A stretch of 64,000 nt of DNA from Paludibacteraceae bacterium (GCA_016285885.1 JAEERP010000004.1:186001-250000), one strand, 5' to 3'. Shown: positions 23,501 through 32,140, counted from the stretch's first letter. Numbers and translations are program-made. The notes: generated by a model from the letters alone, not told the origin.

Positions 23501-26235
23501 CGCAATCTTTCTCAAATACGCAGAGTGACGAGGTGATAGCTCATGATTTAGACCATTGCGTCTGCAAGGCCTGTGGTTTCCGTGACACCACCTGTGTCTG
23601 TGAGCATGTCTATGACCATTGTGTCTGCATCTATTGCGGTGAGGTGTATCATGAGTTCGACAACTGCTATTGTGTCAACTGCAAGGCTAGGGATATTACT
23701 TGCACCAACCATGAGCATCGTTTCGAGAATTGTTATTGCGTTTGTGGAGAACCTGACACAATTTCTGATTGTTGGTTCAACATATATACGGTCGATGACC
23801 TCTATAAGTTTGCGGAGATCGTGTCTGGGGGTAATTTAAAGGTGAATGCACGGCTGATGAACGACATCACCATCAATGAGAACGTTTTGGACGAGGAAGG
23901 CAATCTGAACGAGGGAACCTTCAGAGAGTGGAGGCCTATCTGCAAGTACCAAGTACGTGGTGCCCCGGGATATCAGGGTGTGTTCGACGGGCAGAAGCAC
24001 GTCATCCGAGGCGTCTATTGCACGGAAGGCGGGGATATGTCCGGCTTCTTCTCCGTGTTGAGCTCGGGGGCTGAGGTTATCAACGTCGGTTTCGAGGATT
24101 GCTACATTAAATCCTCCATGGGCAGGGACGGCGGTATTTGCGGACAGTGTTGGGGCGGCCACATCCGTAACTGCTATTTCATCGGAGTGGTGGATGGTGA
24201 TGGTTCTGAGATTGGAGGAATTTGTTCCTTGGTAGATTCCGGAACAATAGAAAATTGTTTCAGCGTGGCCAACTTGTCAGGCCATTCGAGAGTGGATGGC
24301 ATCTGTGCCATCAACCAAAAGTCGGAGATTCGTAATTGTTACTCCATGCCACTCAAAGGTGCGGACACGGAGCTGAAGGAGCGGTTCCTCACGGGTGAGA
24401 TCGCGTATTTCCTGCAACAAGGGCAGACGGAGCATGTCTGGGGACAGAAAATCGGTGTGGACAAGCATCCAGTCTTCGATGGTGATACGGTCTATGGGAC
24501 GACTCCATGCCCGCAATCTTTCTCAAATACGCAGAGTGACGAGGTGATAGCTCATGATTTAGACCATTGCGTCTGCAAGGCCTGTGGTTTCCGTGATACC
24601 ACCTGTGTCTGTGAGCATGTCTATGACCATTGCGTCTGCATCTATTGCGGTGAGGTGTATCATGAGTTCGACAACTGCTATTGTGTCAACTGCAAGGCTA
24701 GGGATATTACTTGCACCAACCATGAGCACCGTTTCGAGAATTGTTATTGCGTCTGTGGAGAACCTGACACAATTTCTGATTGTTGGTTCAACATATATAC
24801 GGTGGAAGACTTTTACGAGTTCGCCCGGATAGTGAACGATGTAAACCCGAGTCAGAATGCTCGGTTGATGAACGATATCGTGTTGAATGAGGAACACCAA
24901 CTTACGGTTACTCCGGAATACGTGTGGAATCCATCTAATTATTGCCTGGCCACTTGGCCTGGTGCGGACTCATTGACGATACTTGATTACTTCATCTACC
25001 GTACATATTCCGGCGTTTTTGATGGACAGAATCATGTGATAAGGGGTTTGTGCGGTATCTTTGAGTTGGGTGGCATTATAGAGTATATGAATGGTGGCGA
25101 AATAAGGAATGTCGGATTTGAGGATGCGTTCCTTTCTGGTTGTGGATATTCCGCTATTGTGGCGGAAGCGTCGAACACAAAATTCACCAATTGTTATGTC
25201 ACGGGGAATCTGTTTGCGTATGGAGATTATGGCGTTGCCTCTTTGGCGGCTCATTCAAAAGCTTGCTCGTTTGAAGGGTGTTATAATTTGGCGAAGATTA
25301 TTTGTCCAGGCAGTTGTGCAGGTATTACTTGCGCCCTGGATGGGGCTGGTGACGTTTCAATAAATAGATGCTGGAATGCGGGTGATGTTATTTCGGAGTA
25401 TGGTAGTCCTTCTGGATTGGTTTCGTTTAATCTTGGATTTGGAAGGGAGAGGGAAAGGCCTCGGAAAGCCACTTGTTCTATCTCAAATAGCTATAATTTG
25501 GGGGAAATCAAAGGATCTCCAAATATGAATTTGGGATCTGGTATCGTTTCATTCGACGCAAAGGATGTGGCTTATGATGACATCTATCTGGAAAATTGCT
25601 ACAATGCAGGAATCGTTAGTGGCGAGGAGCACACTGTTGCGGATCCTTTTTGTGCTTCTCTTGAATTTGGAAATGTGGCTGATCATCTTCATTTCAGCAA
25701 CTGCTATTATCTAGATAGTTGTGTGGCGGAGGGAAACATTTTACATGCCTATCCGGACTCTATAGATGTGCATGCCATGTCTGCCGAGCAATTCGCCAAT
25801 GGTGAAGTGTGCTACCGGTTGAACAAAGGTGTGACGGATGGCACGCAACCGTTCTACCAGAACCTGAACGAGGTGCGGGTGCGCCCTGTCCCGATGCGTC
25901 CTGCCCCTGTCACGGTGGACCCATATCCGGTGTTGGATAACACGCACCTCACCGTCTACACCGACGGAGACACTTACTTCAACTACAAGACGAATGTGGG
26001 TATCGAACAAACCTCCGATGACCTTTCGAATCCTTTGGTCTATGTGGTGGACCGCACCATATATGTCTGCAATGTGGAGGGACGTGTGCTCCTTTCCGAC
26101 ATGAACGGGCGGATCCTCTTCTCCCAGAAGGTGCAGAAGGAGGGAACCTCCTCGTGTGCGGAGATCCCGGTTCGTGACGCAGGCGCCTATCTGCTAGTGG
26201 TGAATGGCGCGCCGTGCAAGGTGGTGGCGAGGTGA
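20545..26235 (+). CDS. Large secreted GLUG-repeat protein with Cys-rich linkers and T9SS sorting domain
   Basis: A 1896-residue predicted surface or secreted protein. A signal peptide (residues 1-20) is followed by five modules of 240-360 residues at about 22-280, 334-575, 744-985, 1076-1320 and 1413-1770. Each starts with a line like FNIYTVDDLYKFAEIV and has GLUG-like strands such as GGICGQ...NCYFIGVV...GGI, typical of beta-helix adhesins. Modules 1 and 4 are alike, 2 and 3 are nearly identical, and 5 is divergent (A-B-B-A-C). Between them lie linkers full of CxCxxCG units (about 290-333, 586-743, 996-1075, 1332-1412). The last 70 residues (VEGRVLLSDMNGRILF ... GAYLLVVNG) resemble a type A T9SS sorting domain. 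T9SS genes lie 3.5 kb downstream. Ligand and function are unknown; adhesion is a guess from the module type. Confidence 0.88.
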   Translation: MRRVITLLCLVLGIGCKMLAMNGTGTAEDPYQISTADDLYEFADIVSGLHKSIDQNLNAHAVLMNDITINENVLDEEGNWNRKGDFREWRPICKYQVSGARGYQGVFDGQKHVIRGVYCTEGGDMSGFFSVLSSGAEVINVGFEDCYIESSMGRDGGICGQCWGGHIRNCYFIGVVDGDGSEIGGICSLIDSGTIENCFSVANLSGHSRVDGICAINQKSEIRNCYSMPLKGADTELKERFLTGEIAYLLQQGQTEHVWGQRIGVDKHPVFDGNKVYACTDSVLKYSNHVDCGESHVFDHCVCTYCGYRDTTCACEHVYDNCVCTYCGACDTTCWFNIYTVDDLYKFAEIVYGVNCKVNARLMNDITINENVLDENGNLNEGSFREWVCKKKNGDYYQGIFEGNKHVIRGIYIEDGGDRAGFFSQLYKGEVRNLGIEDSYIASSMGRCGGICGQSWKSTINNCYFIGVVKCGGNEVGGISSLNEGILSNCFSICKLTSASGEMDPVCRVLKKPIENCYGMYMSEASGSELRRSFESGEVAYLLQNGQTEHVWGQKIGVDKHPVFDGDTVYGSTPCPQSFSNTQSDEVIAHDLDHCVCKACGFRDTTCVCEHVYDHCVCTYCGYRDTTCICEHVYDQCVCTYCGYRDTTCICKHVYVRCICIYCGEANHDLDHCVCKVCGFRDTTCVCEHVYDHCFCIYCGEANHEFDNCYCVNCKARDITCTNHEHRFENCYCVCGEPDTIPDCWFNIYTVDDLYKFAEIVYGVNCKVKARLMNDITINENVLDENGNLNEGSFREWVCKKKNGDYYQGIFEGNKHVIRGIYIEDGGDRAGFFSQLYKGEVRNLGIEDSYIASSMGRCGGICGQSWKSTINNCYFIGVVKCGGNEVGGISSLNEGILSNCFSICKLTSASGEMDPVCRVLKKPIENCYGMYMSEASGSELRRSFESGEVAYLLQNGQTEHVWGQKIGVDKHPVFDGDTVYGSTPCPQSFSNTQSDEVIAHDLDHCVCKACGFRDTTCVCEHVYDHCVCIYCGEVYHEFDNCYCVNCKARDITCTNHEHRFENCYCVCGEPDTISDCWFNIYTVDDLYKFAEIVSGGNLKVNARLMNDITINENVLDEEGNLNEGTFREWRPICKYQVRGAPGYQGVFDGQKHVIRGVYCTEGGDMSGFFSVLSSGAEVINVGFEDCYIKSSMGRDGGICGQCWGGHIRNCYFIGVVDGDGSEIGGICSLVDSGTIENCFSVANLSGHSRVDGICAINQKSEIRNCYSMPLKGADTELKERFLTGEIAYFLQQGQTEHVWGQKIGVDKHPVFDGDTVYGTTPCPQSFSNTQSDEVIAHDLDHCVCKACGFRDTTCVCEHVYDHCVCIYCGEVYHEFDNCYCVNCKARDITCTNHEHRFENCYCVCGEPDTISDCWFNIYTVEDFYEFARIVNDVNPSQNARLMNDIVLNEEHQLTVTPEYVWNPSNYCLATWPGADSLTILDYFIYRTYSGVFDGQNHVIRGLCGIFELGGIIEYMNGGEIRNVGFEDAFLSGCGYSAIVAEASNTKFTNCYVTGNLFAYGDYGVASLAAHSKACSFEGCYNLAKIICPGSCAGITCALDGAGDVSINRCWNAGDVISEYGSPSGLVSFNLGFGRERERPRKATCSISNSYNLGEIKGSPNMNLGSGIVSFDAKDVAYDDIYLENCYNAGIVSGEEHTVADPFCASLEFGNVADHLHFSNCYYLDSCVAEGNILHAYPDSIDVHAMSAEQFANGEVCYRLNKGVTDGTQPFYQNLNEVRVRPVPMRPAPVTVDPYPVLDNTHLTVYTDGDTYFNYKTNVGIEQTSDDLSNPLVYVVDRTIYVCNVEGRVLLSDMNGRILFSQKVQKEGTSSCAEIPVRDAGAYLLVVNGAPCKVVAR
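20821..21350 (+). repeat. Module A repeat, copy 1
   Basis: Pairs with 23941-24470, exactly 3120 bases away and in the same frame. By eye only scattered substitutions separate the copies. Encodes the GLUG-like core of module 1 of the large repeat protein. Confidence 0.85.
21561..22399 (+). repeat. Module B repeat, copy 1 (839 bp)
   Basis: Direct repeat with 22791-23629 at an offset of 1230 bases (410 codons). I see two substitutions, both in the first 100 bases. It spans module 2 and the first part of its Cys-rich linker. Confidence 0.92.
22365..22490 (+). repeat. 63-bp tandem repeats in the Cys-rich linker
   Basis: Two adjacent 63-base units (22365-22427, 22428-22490), each coding 21 residues of the form CxCEHVYDxCVCTYCGYRDT plus T, with a degenerate third unit after them. 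Synonymous and non-synonymous differences are few. Confidence 0.85.
22791..23629 (+). repeat. Module B repeat, copy 2 (839 bp)
   Basis: Second copy of the 21561-22399 repeat, covering module 3. The match ends where the linker of this copy becomes shorter than that of copy 1. Confidence 0.92.
23941..24470 (+). repeat. Module A repeat, copy 2
   Basis: Second copy of 20821-21350, in module 4. Differences include S/R, R/P and E/K codon changes and a few silent bases. Confidence 0.85.
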
Positions 26236-26275
26236 AATGAATTATAGTTGGTCATAGACCACCTTTGTGTATACG

Positions 26276-26312
26276 AAGAATGGCTGAGTCTCCTTGAGGC
26301 TCAGCCATTCTT
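26276..26312. terminator. Hairpin between repeat-protein gene and tyrS
   Basis: A perfect 13-bp inverted repeat, AAGAATGGCTGAG with CTCAGCCATTCTT, lies between two convergent genes. No strong T tract follows on either side, so termination may be weak, but the position is typical. Confidence 0.65.
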
Positions 26313-26333
26313 GTGATTAGGCTTTCTCTTCTG

Positions 26334-27629
26334 TTATTTACAGATCAGCAAGAAATAATTCTTCTTGCCTTTTTGAACCAATATGTACTTGTTGTTCAGA
26401 AGGGATGCGCTGTCGATGGTGGTGTCGAAATCCGCCAACTTCTCTTTGTTCACGGAGACGCCACCGCCTTGAACTAGTTTCCTCAACTCGCCTTTGGAAG
26501 GGAAGATGGCCGCCTTCTCGGTGAAGAGCTCAGCTACTTTCACGCCTTGCTTGATCTCCTCCAGCGACACCTCGAATTGCGGAACGCCCTCGAATACGGA
26601 GAGGAGCGTCTCCTCGTCCAATTTCTTCAGTGCGTCGGAAGTTGCGTTGCCGAACAGAATGTTGGAAGCCTCGACCGCGGCGTTGTAGTCCTCTTCGGAG
26701 TGCACCATGATGGTGATCTCCTTCGCCAGTCTCTTCTGGAGCGGACGCAAGTGCGGAGCCTCTTTCTGCTCTTGGATGAGTGCGTCGATCTCCTCGTGAG
26801 GGAGGCTAGTGAAGATCTTGATGTATTTCTCGGCGTCCTCGTCGGATACGTTCAGCCAGAATTGGTAGAACTTGTAAGGCGAGGTGTATCGCTTGTCCAA
26901 CCATACGTTGCCCGACTCCGTCTTGCCGAACTTCTTGCCGTCGGCCTTCGTGATGAGAGGGCAGGTGAGGGCGAACGCCTCGTTGCCGGTTACCTTGCGG
27001 ATCATCTCCGTTCCGGTGGTGATGTTACCCCATTGGTCCGCGCCACCCAACTGCAGCTTGCAGTTCTTGTGGCTATTCAGGTATACGAAGTCATATCCTT
27101 GGAGCAATTGGTAGGAGAACTCGGTGAAGGACATGCCGTCCGCACCGTTCTCGCCCGTGAAGCGTCTCTTGACGGAGTCTTTCGACATCATGTAGTTGAC
27201 CGTGATGAGCTTACCCACGTTCCTGATGAAATCGAGGAAGGTGAAGTCCTTCATCCAGTCGTAGTTGTTCACCAGCTCGGCTGCGTTCTCCGCCTTGCTG
27301 TTGAAGTCGAGGAATTTCTCCAACTGTTTTTTGATGCACTCTTGGTTGTGGCGCAGCCTAGGCTCGTCGATGAGGACACGCTCCTGCGACTTTCCGGAAG
27401 GGTCTCCGATCATACCCGTGGCACCTCCGATGAGGGCGATTGGCTTGTGACCGCTGCGTTGGAAGTGACGAAGCATCATCACTCCGACCAGGTGACCGAT
27501 GTGCAGGGAATCTGCCGTAGGGTCGATGCCCAAGTAAGCGGTTGTCATCTCTTTCTTCAGTTGTTCTTCAGTGCCTGGGGTCATGTCCTGAATCATCCCA
27601 CGCCATTTAAGTTCTTCGACAAAATTCAT
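26334..27629 (-). CDS. tyrS: Tyrosyl-tRNA synthetase
   Basis: A 431-residue class I synthetase that charges tRNA-Tyr. The HIGH motif is [14 protein letters not shown] (near residue 40) and the KMSKS-type loop is KFGKTESGN (about 233-241), as in the bacterial TyrZ/TyrS group. [11 protein letters not shown] and [14 protein letters not shown] are the tyrosine-binding regions. A C-terminal S4-like RNA-binding domain follows, with the [19 protein letters not shown] stretch. The start is the ATG at 27629 ([11 protein letters not shown]); an upstream in-frame start at 27686 would lie ahead of the -7 box at 27675-27682. Confidence 0.96.
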   Translation of the reverse strand: MNFVEELKWRGMIQDMTPGTEEQLKKEMTTAYLGIDPTADSLHIGHLVGVMMLRHFQRSGHKPIALIGGATGMIGDPSGKSQERVLIDEPRLRHNQECIKKQLEKFLDFNSKAENAAELVNNYDWMKDFTFLDFIRNVGKLITVNYMMSKDSVKRRFTGENGADGMSFTEFSYQLLQGYDFVYLNSHKNCKLQLGGADQWGNITTGTEMIRKVTGNEAFALTCPLITKADGKKFGKTESGNVWLDKRYTSPYKFYQFWLNVSDEDAEKYIKIFTSLPHEEIDALIQEQKEAPHLRPLQKRLAKEITIMVHSEEDYNAAVEASNILFGNATSDALKKLDEETLLSVFEGVPQFEVSLEEIKQGVKVAELFTEKAAIFPSKGELRKLVQGGGVSVNKEKLADFDTTIDSASLLNNKYILVQKGKKNYFLLICK

Positions 27630-27674
27630 TTTATATGATTCTAATAGTTTTTTGATACGAATTGTTATGGGGTG

Positions 27675-27682
27675 CAAAGTTA
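27675..27682 (-). promoter_or_regulatory. tyrS -7 promoter box
   Basis: The minus strand reads TAACTTTG followed by C, a perfect box, 46 bases before the tyrS ATG. Confidence 0.7.
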
Positions 27683-27756
27683 GCAATTCTTTTTCCAGCG
27701 AGAGCCACTTTGTCTCTTTTTATGAACTTTTATTGTGTGTTTTTCAGATTTTAAAC

Positions 27757-27764
27757 TAAATTCG
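27757..27764 (+). promoter_or_regulatory. efp -7 promoter box
   Basis: TAAATTCG followed by CG is one base off the TAnnTTTG consensus. The same octamer stands at the leuS promoter (35647-35654), which supports it as a functional variant. It is 39 bases before the efp ATG. Confidence 0.55.
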
Positions 27765-27802
27765 CGGTGATTTATAAGTCGTAATCAAAATTTTGTATCA
27801 GT

Positions 27803-28369
27803 ATGATAAATGCACAAGACATCAAGAACGGAACTTGCATCCGTATGGATGGAAAACTCTATTTTTGTATTGAGTTCCTGCATGTAAAGCCAGGTAAGGG
27901 AAACACCTTTATGCGTACCAAGTTGAAAAACGTTGTCAACGGACTCGTTGTGGAGAAACGTTTCAACATCGGTGAGAAATTGGAGGACGTACGCGTAGAG
28001 CGCCGCGAGCACCAATATTTGTATCAAGAGGGTGAGGATTACATCTTCATGAACCAAGAGACTTTCGAGCAGGTACCTATCGCTCATGACTTGATCACAG
28101 GTGTCGAGTTCATGAAAGAGGGAGATGTTGTACAAGTTGTGTTCGACGCCTCCACTGAATCCGTTCTTTTCGCCGAGATGCCGGTGAAGACTCCGTTGAA
28201 GATTACATACACGGAGCCAGGTTTGAAGGGTGATACCGCTACGAACACCTTGAAGCCAGCTACGGTTGAGACGGGTGCCACGGTACGTGTGCCTCTTTTC
28301 ATCAACGAGGGCGAGACCATCTTGGTGGATACGCGCGACGGTTCTTACATCGAGCGTGTGAAAGCGTAG
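27803..28369 (+). CDS. efp: Elongation factor P
   Basis: A 188-residue EF-P, which binds ribosomes stalled at consecutive prolines and promotes peptide bond formation. The three OB-like domains are visible: domain I starts [21 protein letters not shown] with the tip loop [17 protein letters not shown] (residues about 28-44), which holds the lysine modified in many species. Domain III ends with the standard [12 protein letters not shown]. Length is normal. It is divergent from tyrS and ends in an intrinsic terminator, though the methyltransferase gene follows at once. Confidence 0.97.
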   Translation: MINAQDIKNGTCIRMDGKLYFCIEFLHVKPGKGNTFMRTKLKNVVNGLVVEKRFNIGEKLEDVRVERREHQYLYQEGEDYIFMNQETFEQVPIAHDLITGVEFMKEGDVVQVVFDASTESVLFAEMPVKTPLKITYTEPGLKGDTATNTLKPATVETGATVRVPLFINEGETILVDTRDGSYIERVKA

Positions 28370-28391
28370 TCTCTAAGTAACCTTAATATAT

Positions 28392-28427
28392 GAGGTGGGG
28401 ACTTTCGGGTCTCCACCTCTTTTATTT
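28392..28427 (+). terminator. efp terminator
   Basis: A stem with GAGGTGG and CCACCTC arms (28392-28398, 28413-28419) is followed by a T-rich tail. The ATG of the next gene is only a few bases after it. Confidence 0.8.
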
Positions 28428-28430
28428 GAC

Positions 28431-29207
28431 ATGACGATCCATTATCTCAAAAATTACGTAAGGTATCTATTCTGTTCCCGTCATTGGCGGGGATACGGTA
28501 TCCATTCGCCCTTTGTCTTCGAATTGGTCACCAAGGTGATCGAGGAGAAGCTGCCGTATTATAAGTACGGGTTGGTGGAGAAGGTGCGGAAGATATACCA
28601 GACATCCTCCAAGAGCCTATCCTTGGACGACGAGGAGGTGAAGGTCTCCAGCCTTGTCAAGCGGCTCTCCATGGATCCCTCCCATGCCCAGGTGATGTTC
28701 CGCCTGGTCAACAAGTTCAAGCCGAAGAATGTGGTGGAGACAGGGATGGGGCTGGGCATCACCACGATGTACCTGGCGGCGCCCGATTCCAAGCTCAATG
28801 TCGTCACGCTAGAGCGGCGGAAGGTGTTGGCGGAATTCGCCTCCTCATATGTGAGGAAGGCCGGATTTCGTAATGTGAAAGTGGAGGAGGGAGACCCTTT
28901 GGAGCGCTTGCCGAAAGTTTTGGATGCGATGGAGAGTCTGGATTTCCTCTATATGGGGGATTGTCAGGATGCGGAGGATGTCGAGAAGCGGCTGAACCTA
29001 TGCATGCCGAAGATGGGGGAGCAATCGGTGCTCGTCGTGTGCGGTATCTACGAAAACGAGTCGATGACGGAGGCTTGGAGGCGCATTCAGGCGATGGAAA
29101 AGGTGCGTGTGACGCTGGATCTCTTCAAATATGGCATAGTCATCTTCGACGACAGGTTGCAGAAGGAAGATTATTATTTCCGCTATTTCCCTGATTTCCA
29201 TATCTAA
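28431..29207 (+). CDS. Class I SAM-dependent methyltransferase-like protein
   Basis: A 258-residue cytosolic protein with a Rossmann-type methyltransferase core. KNVVETGMGLGITTMYLA (about residues 102-119) fits motif I, the glycine-rich AdoMet loop, and NVVTLERRKVLAEFA supplies the acidic residue after strand 2. DFLYMGDCQDAEDV fits the motif IV region of O-methyltransferases of the class I type. The N-terminus (HYLKNYVRYLFCSRHWRGYGIHSPF) is an extension seen in Bacteroidota relatives. The ATG at 28431 is chosen; the longer upstream frame would run through the efp terminator. Substrate unknown. Confidence 0.75.
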   Translation: MTIHYLKNYVRYLFCSRHWRGYGIHSPFVFELVTKVIEEKLPYYKYGLVEKVRKIYQTSSKSLSLDDEEVKVSSLVKRLSMDPSHAQVMFRLVNKFKPKNVVETGMGLGITTMYLAAPDSKLNVVTLERRKVLAEFASSYVRKAGFRNVKVEEGDPLERLPKVLDAMESLDFLYMGDCQDAEDVEKRLNLCMPKMGEQSVLVVCGIYENESMTEAWRRIQAMEKVRVTLDLFKYGIVIFDDRLQKEDYYFRYFPDFHI

Positions 29208-29258
29208 CGGGGCGGGCGAAAAAAATAAATTCATTTTTCCACATAATTTTTCGCTCAA

Positions 29259-29292
29259 TTTGTTGTTAGTACTGAAAAAAGGTATATTTTTG
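29259..29292 (+). promoter_or_regulatory. Promoter of the DUF2795-like gene
   Basis: TTTG at 29259-29262 and TATTTTTG at 29285-29292 followed by C, with 22 bases between. The ATG is 40 bases downstream. Confidence 0.6.
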
Positions 29293-29332
29293 CAGACCTC
29301 AACATGAGGATAATTTTTAATTCTTTTTCGTT

Positions 29333-29554
29333 ATGTATTGGACATTAGAGTTAGCTTCAAAATTGGAAGATGCGCCGTGGCCAGCCACGAAAGATGAGTT
29401 GGTGGATTATGCGGTGCGCTCGGGTGCTCCTCTTGAAGTTCTGGAGAACTTGCAGGAAATGGAAGACGAGGGGGAGATTTATGAGAGTATCGAGGACATA
29501 TGGCCCGATTATCCTAGCAAGGAAGATTTCCTCTTTAACGAGGAAGAGTATTAA
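29333..29554 (+). CDS. DUF2795-like small acidic protein
   Basis: A 73-residue protein resembling the DUF2795 family, small acidic proteins common in Bacteroidota. MYWTLELASKLEDAPWPATKDELVDYAVRSGAP begins it: helical, with the APWPATKDEL(I/V)DYA core and a tail rich in glutamate and aspartate (YPSKEDFLFNEEEY). The function of the family is not known to me; a nucleic-acid or protein-interaction role has no proof here. A well-formed promoter precedes it, and the T9SS gene porP follows after 156 bases with its own promoter candidate. Confidence 0.85.
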   Translation: MYWTLELASKLEDAPWPATKDELVDYAVRSGAPLEVLENLQEMEDEGEIYESIEDIWPDYPSKEDFLFNEEEY

Positions 29555-29646
29555 AAATGTTTAAAAAAAAAGAAATACTAATTCGCTGAATTTAAACGAC
29601 ATGAGATTTTTACTTCGGGTAAAGCCGAAAAAAATGAGGTCGATAA

Positions 29647-29678
29647 TTTGTGAATTAATGTAAAAACTTGTAATATTG
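29647..29678 (+). promoter_or_regulatory. Candidate promoter of the porP-gldKLMN block
   Basis: TTTG at 29647-29650 and TAATATTG at 29671-29678 are 20 bases apart; the -7 box has one mismatch. The porP start is 32 bases downstream. A small TTCGG/CCGAA hairpin just upstream may end the preceding gene. Confidence 0.5.
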
Positions 29679-29710
29679 TTGTCGATTTTCTTGTGACTGA
29701 CAGTTGAAAT

Positions 29711-30691
29711 ATGAGGGAAAGGCAGTTCATATTAGTCGTTTTTTTTCTATGTATTTCAATATTGAGATCTTCAGCTCAGATGAGCCCTCAATTCAGTCAG
29801 TATATGGAAGTCCCGACGACCACGAACCCCGCCGCGGTAGCGGAGGAAGAGATGATAAGTGTGTTTGGTGTCTATAGGAGACAGTGGGCAGGGTTCAGTG
29901 GAGGGCCGCAGGATGTTTATTTCTCGTTGACCGCACCATTTAAGGTCGGGGAGACAAAACATGGGGCTGGATTAGTCTTTTCAAGTGATGAGATAGGTTT
30001 ATTTAAAAACCAGAGCGTTCTTTTACAATATTCGTATAAAACGAAACTTTGGGGTGGAAGGTTGAGTCTTGGCTTAGGTGTTGGTTTTTTGAACCACGTT
30101 TTTGACAAGGAGAGTGTTGATTTTACAGGCGGTGGTGAGAAAGTGTTGAACGGTGATGATTTCCACAAGGAGAGTGATCCATTTGTTTCGAGTTTCACGG
30201 CAGAAGGGAATAGCGATGTGTTATTTGATGTCTCGTTTGGTTGTTTATATACGAGAGAGCATTATTACATTGGCCTATCCGCTTTGCATTTGAACTCGGG
30301 TACCATTGATTTAGGAAACGAGTTGTATGGAATGTATGTGCCTCGCACAATTTATTTGACGGGCGGATACAATATTTCAACTTCTAATCCGTTGGTTACT
30401 TTGACGCCGTCTTCGCTAATTAAAACAGATTTCTGTTCATGGCAAGCGGAAGTTTCGGGTTTATTAGAGTATTCTAAAAGAGTGAGAGGAGGAATTTCAT
30501 ATCGTTTTGGGGATGCTTTCGTATTCATTTTTGGAATGGATGTGATAAGTGGACTCCAAGTAGGTTATTCTTATGATTTGCCCACATCGAAATTGATTAG
30601 GTCGGGGGGAAGTCATGAAGTCTATTTGCGTTATAGTTTCCGACCTCAGTTCACTAAAAAGAATCGATATAAGAGTGATCGAATATTGTAG
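29711..30691 (+). CDS. PorP/SprF-family T9SS outer-membrane protein
   Basis: A 326-residue outer-membrane beta-barrel protein of the PorP/SprF family. A signal peptide ends near SSAQ (residues 1-22), followed by the family start MSPQFSQYMEVPTTTNPA and VFGVYRRQWAGFSGGPQ. Many amphipathic strands and a terminal YLRYSFRPQF follow. In T9SS organisms PorP/SprF proteins partner the PorK-PorN ring, and some serve particular cargo. The position right in front of gldK matches the porP-porK-porL-porM-porN order of Porphyromonas. Which name applies cannot be settled, so no symbol is given. Confidence 0.88.
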   Translation: MRERQFILVVFFLCISILRSSAQMSPQFSQYMEVPTTTNPAAVAEEEMISVFGVYRRQWAGFSGGPQDVYFSLTAPFKVGETKHGAGLVFSSDEIGLFKNQSVLLQYSYKTKLWGGRLSLGLGVGFLNHVFDKESVDFTGGGEKVLNGDDFHKESDPFVSSFTAEGNSDVLFDVSFGCLYTREHYYIGLSALHLNSGTIDLGNELYGMYVPRTIYLTGGYNISTSNPLVTLTPSSLIKTDFCSWQAEVSGLLEYSKRVRGGISYRFGDAFVFIFGMDVISGLQVGYSYDLPTSKLIRSGGSHEVYLRYSFRPQFTKKNRYKSDRIL

Positions 30692-30736
30692 TAGTAAATA
30701 ATAACAAATGACAAAGACAATAAAGTAGTTTATATC

Positions 30737-32140
30737 ATGAAAAAGCTGTTAATTATTTCATTAGTCGCCGTCCTTCTCGCTGCTTGCAGTGGAGAAAATG
30801 GAGAATTGGTGGGAGTTTACAACAAATCTTGGAAGGAGCCGGTACCGTATGGTATGCTGTACATTAGGCGTGGTTCTTTCACTATGGGTCAGAACGACCA
30901 AGATGCAAACTGGGCAATGTCGTCCCAATCCCGTACGGTTTCTCTCGATGCGTTCTGGATGGATGAGACGGAGATCACAAATGGTGAGTACCGCCAGTTC
31001 GTGCATTGGGTGCGTGACTCAATTGCAAGAGAGAAGTTGGCTGATGTCGACGAGTCTTACAAAATTTACCAAGACAAGAACGGTAATGAGTTGGAGACTC
31101 CTATCTTGAATTACAAGAAGAAAATTCCTTGGAACAAGCAGACTGAGGATCAGAAAGCCGCTTTGGATAGCATGTACTATCAAGGTGCTGACAAGATCGA
31201 CTTCGCGGCAGAGGTGAATGCAGCCATTTACATGTACAAATATGCATGGGTGGATTACATCCAGGCTGCTAAGAAGGAGAACAAGTTTGATCCGTTGTTG
31301 GGCCGTTACAACCGCAGCATCGCTGGCCTTGGCAAGACAAAGGATAGTGCTGATGTGATGGTGAAGAAGGATACTACGATCTACAATGAGAATGGTGAGA
31401 TCCAAAACATCACGGTTTATCGTGAGTTGAAACACCGTTCAGACTTCATCTCTGTAAAACGTGTGAATATTTATCCTGATACATTGTGCTGGATCCGTGA
31501 CTATACGTACGCTTACAATGAGCCTTACATGAAGATGTACTTCGCTCACCCTGGATATGGAGAGTATCCTGTTGTCGGAGTATCTTGGGAACAAGCACAG
31601 GCATTCTGCCACTGGAGAACATATTTGTTCAACTCTTACCAAGTTGCTAACAAGGGCGTGAGAGTTCAGGATTATCGTCTCCCAACCGAGGCTGAGTGGG
31701 AATATGCCGCTCGTGGTGGAAAGGATTTGTCTATGTATCCTTGGGGTGGTAATTACATTCGTACCGCTAAAGGTTGTTTCTTGGCTAACTTCAAGCCTCA
31801 AAGAGGTAACTATACGGATGATGGTTATTTGATTTCATCAAAGGTAGCTTCTTATCCGCCGAATGAGTACGGTTTGTATGATATGGCTGGTAACGTGGCT
31901 GAGTGGACCTCTTCCGCTTATCATGAGTCTAACTACTCTTTCGTACATGACTTGAACCCAAGTTATGATTACAACGCGAAGAGCTCTGACCCAGATGTGA
32001 TGAGACGTAAGGTTATCCGTGGCGGATCATGGAAGGATGTTGGTATCTTCTTGCAGTGTGGTGTCCGCACGTATGAGTACCAGAACGAGAACCGATCTTT
32101 CTTAGGTTTCAGATGTGTTCGTAGCTATATTGGAGAGTAA
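30737..32140 (+). CDS. gldK: T9SS ring lipoprotein GldK/PorK
   Basis: A 467-residue lipoprotein of the type IX secretion system. The signal peptide ends in the lipobox LLAACS, so the protein is lipidated at Cys-17 and held in the outer membrane. The rest is a formylglycine-generating-enzyme-type (FGE-sulfatase) domain: SFTMGQNDQD, WMDETEITNGEYRQFV, PVVGVSWEQAQAFCHW, RLPTEAEWEYAARGG and FLGFRCVRS. In GldK/PorK this fold is used structurally; with GldN it forms the periplasmic ring. An insertion near residues 120-210 rich in charged residues is normal for the family. First of four core T9SS genes. Confidence 0.95.
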   Translation: MKKLLIISLVAVLLAACSGENGELVGVYNKSWKEPVPYGMLYIRRGSFTMGQNDQDANWAMSSQSRTVSLDAFWMDETEITNGEYRQFVHWVRDSIAREKLADVDESYKIYQDKNGNELETPILNYKKKIPWNKQTEDQKAALDSMYYQGADKIDFAAEVNAAIYMYKYAWVDYIQAAKKENKFDPLLGRYNRSIAGLGKTKDSADVMVKKDTTIYNENGEIQNITVYRELKHRSDFISVKRVNIYPDTLCWIRDYTYAYNEPYMKMYFAHPGYGEYPVVGVSWEQAQAFCHWRTYLFNSYQVANKGVRVQDYRLPTEAEWEYAARGGKDLSMYPWGGNYIRTAKGCFLANFKPQRGNYTDDGYLISSKVASYPPNEYGLYDMAGNVAEWTSSAYHESNYSFVHDLNPSYDYNAKSSDPDVMRRKVIRGGSWKDVGIFLQCGVRTYEYQNENRSFLGFRCVRSYIGE

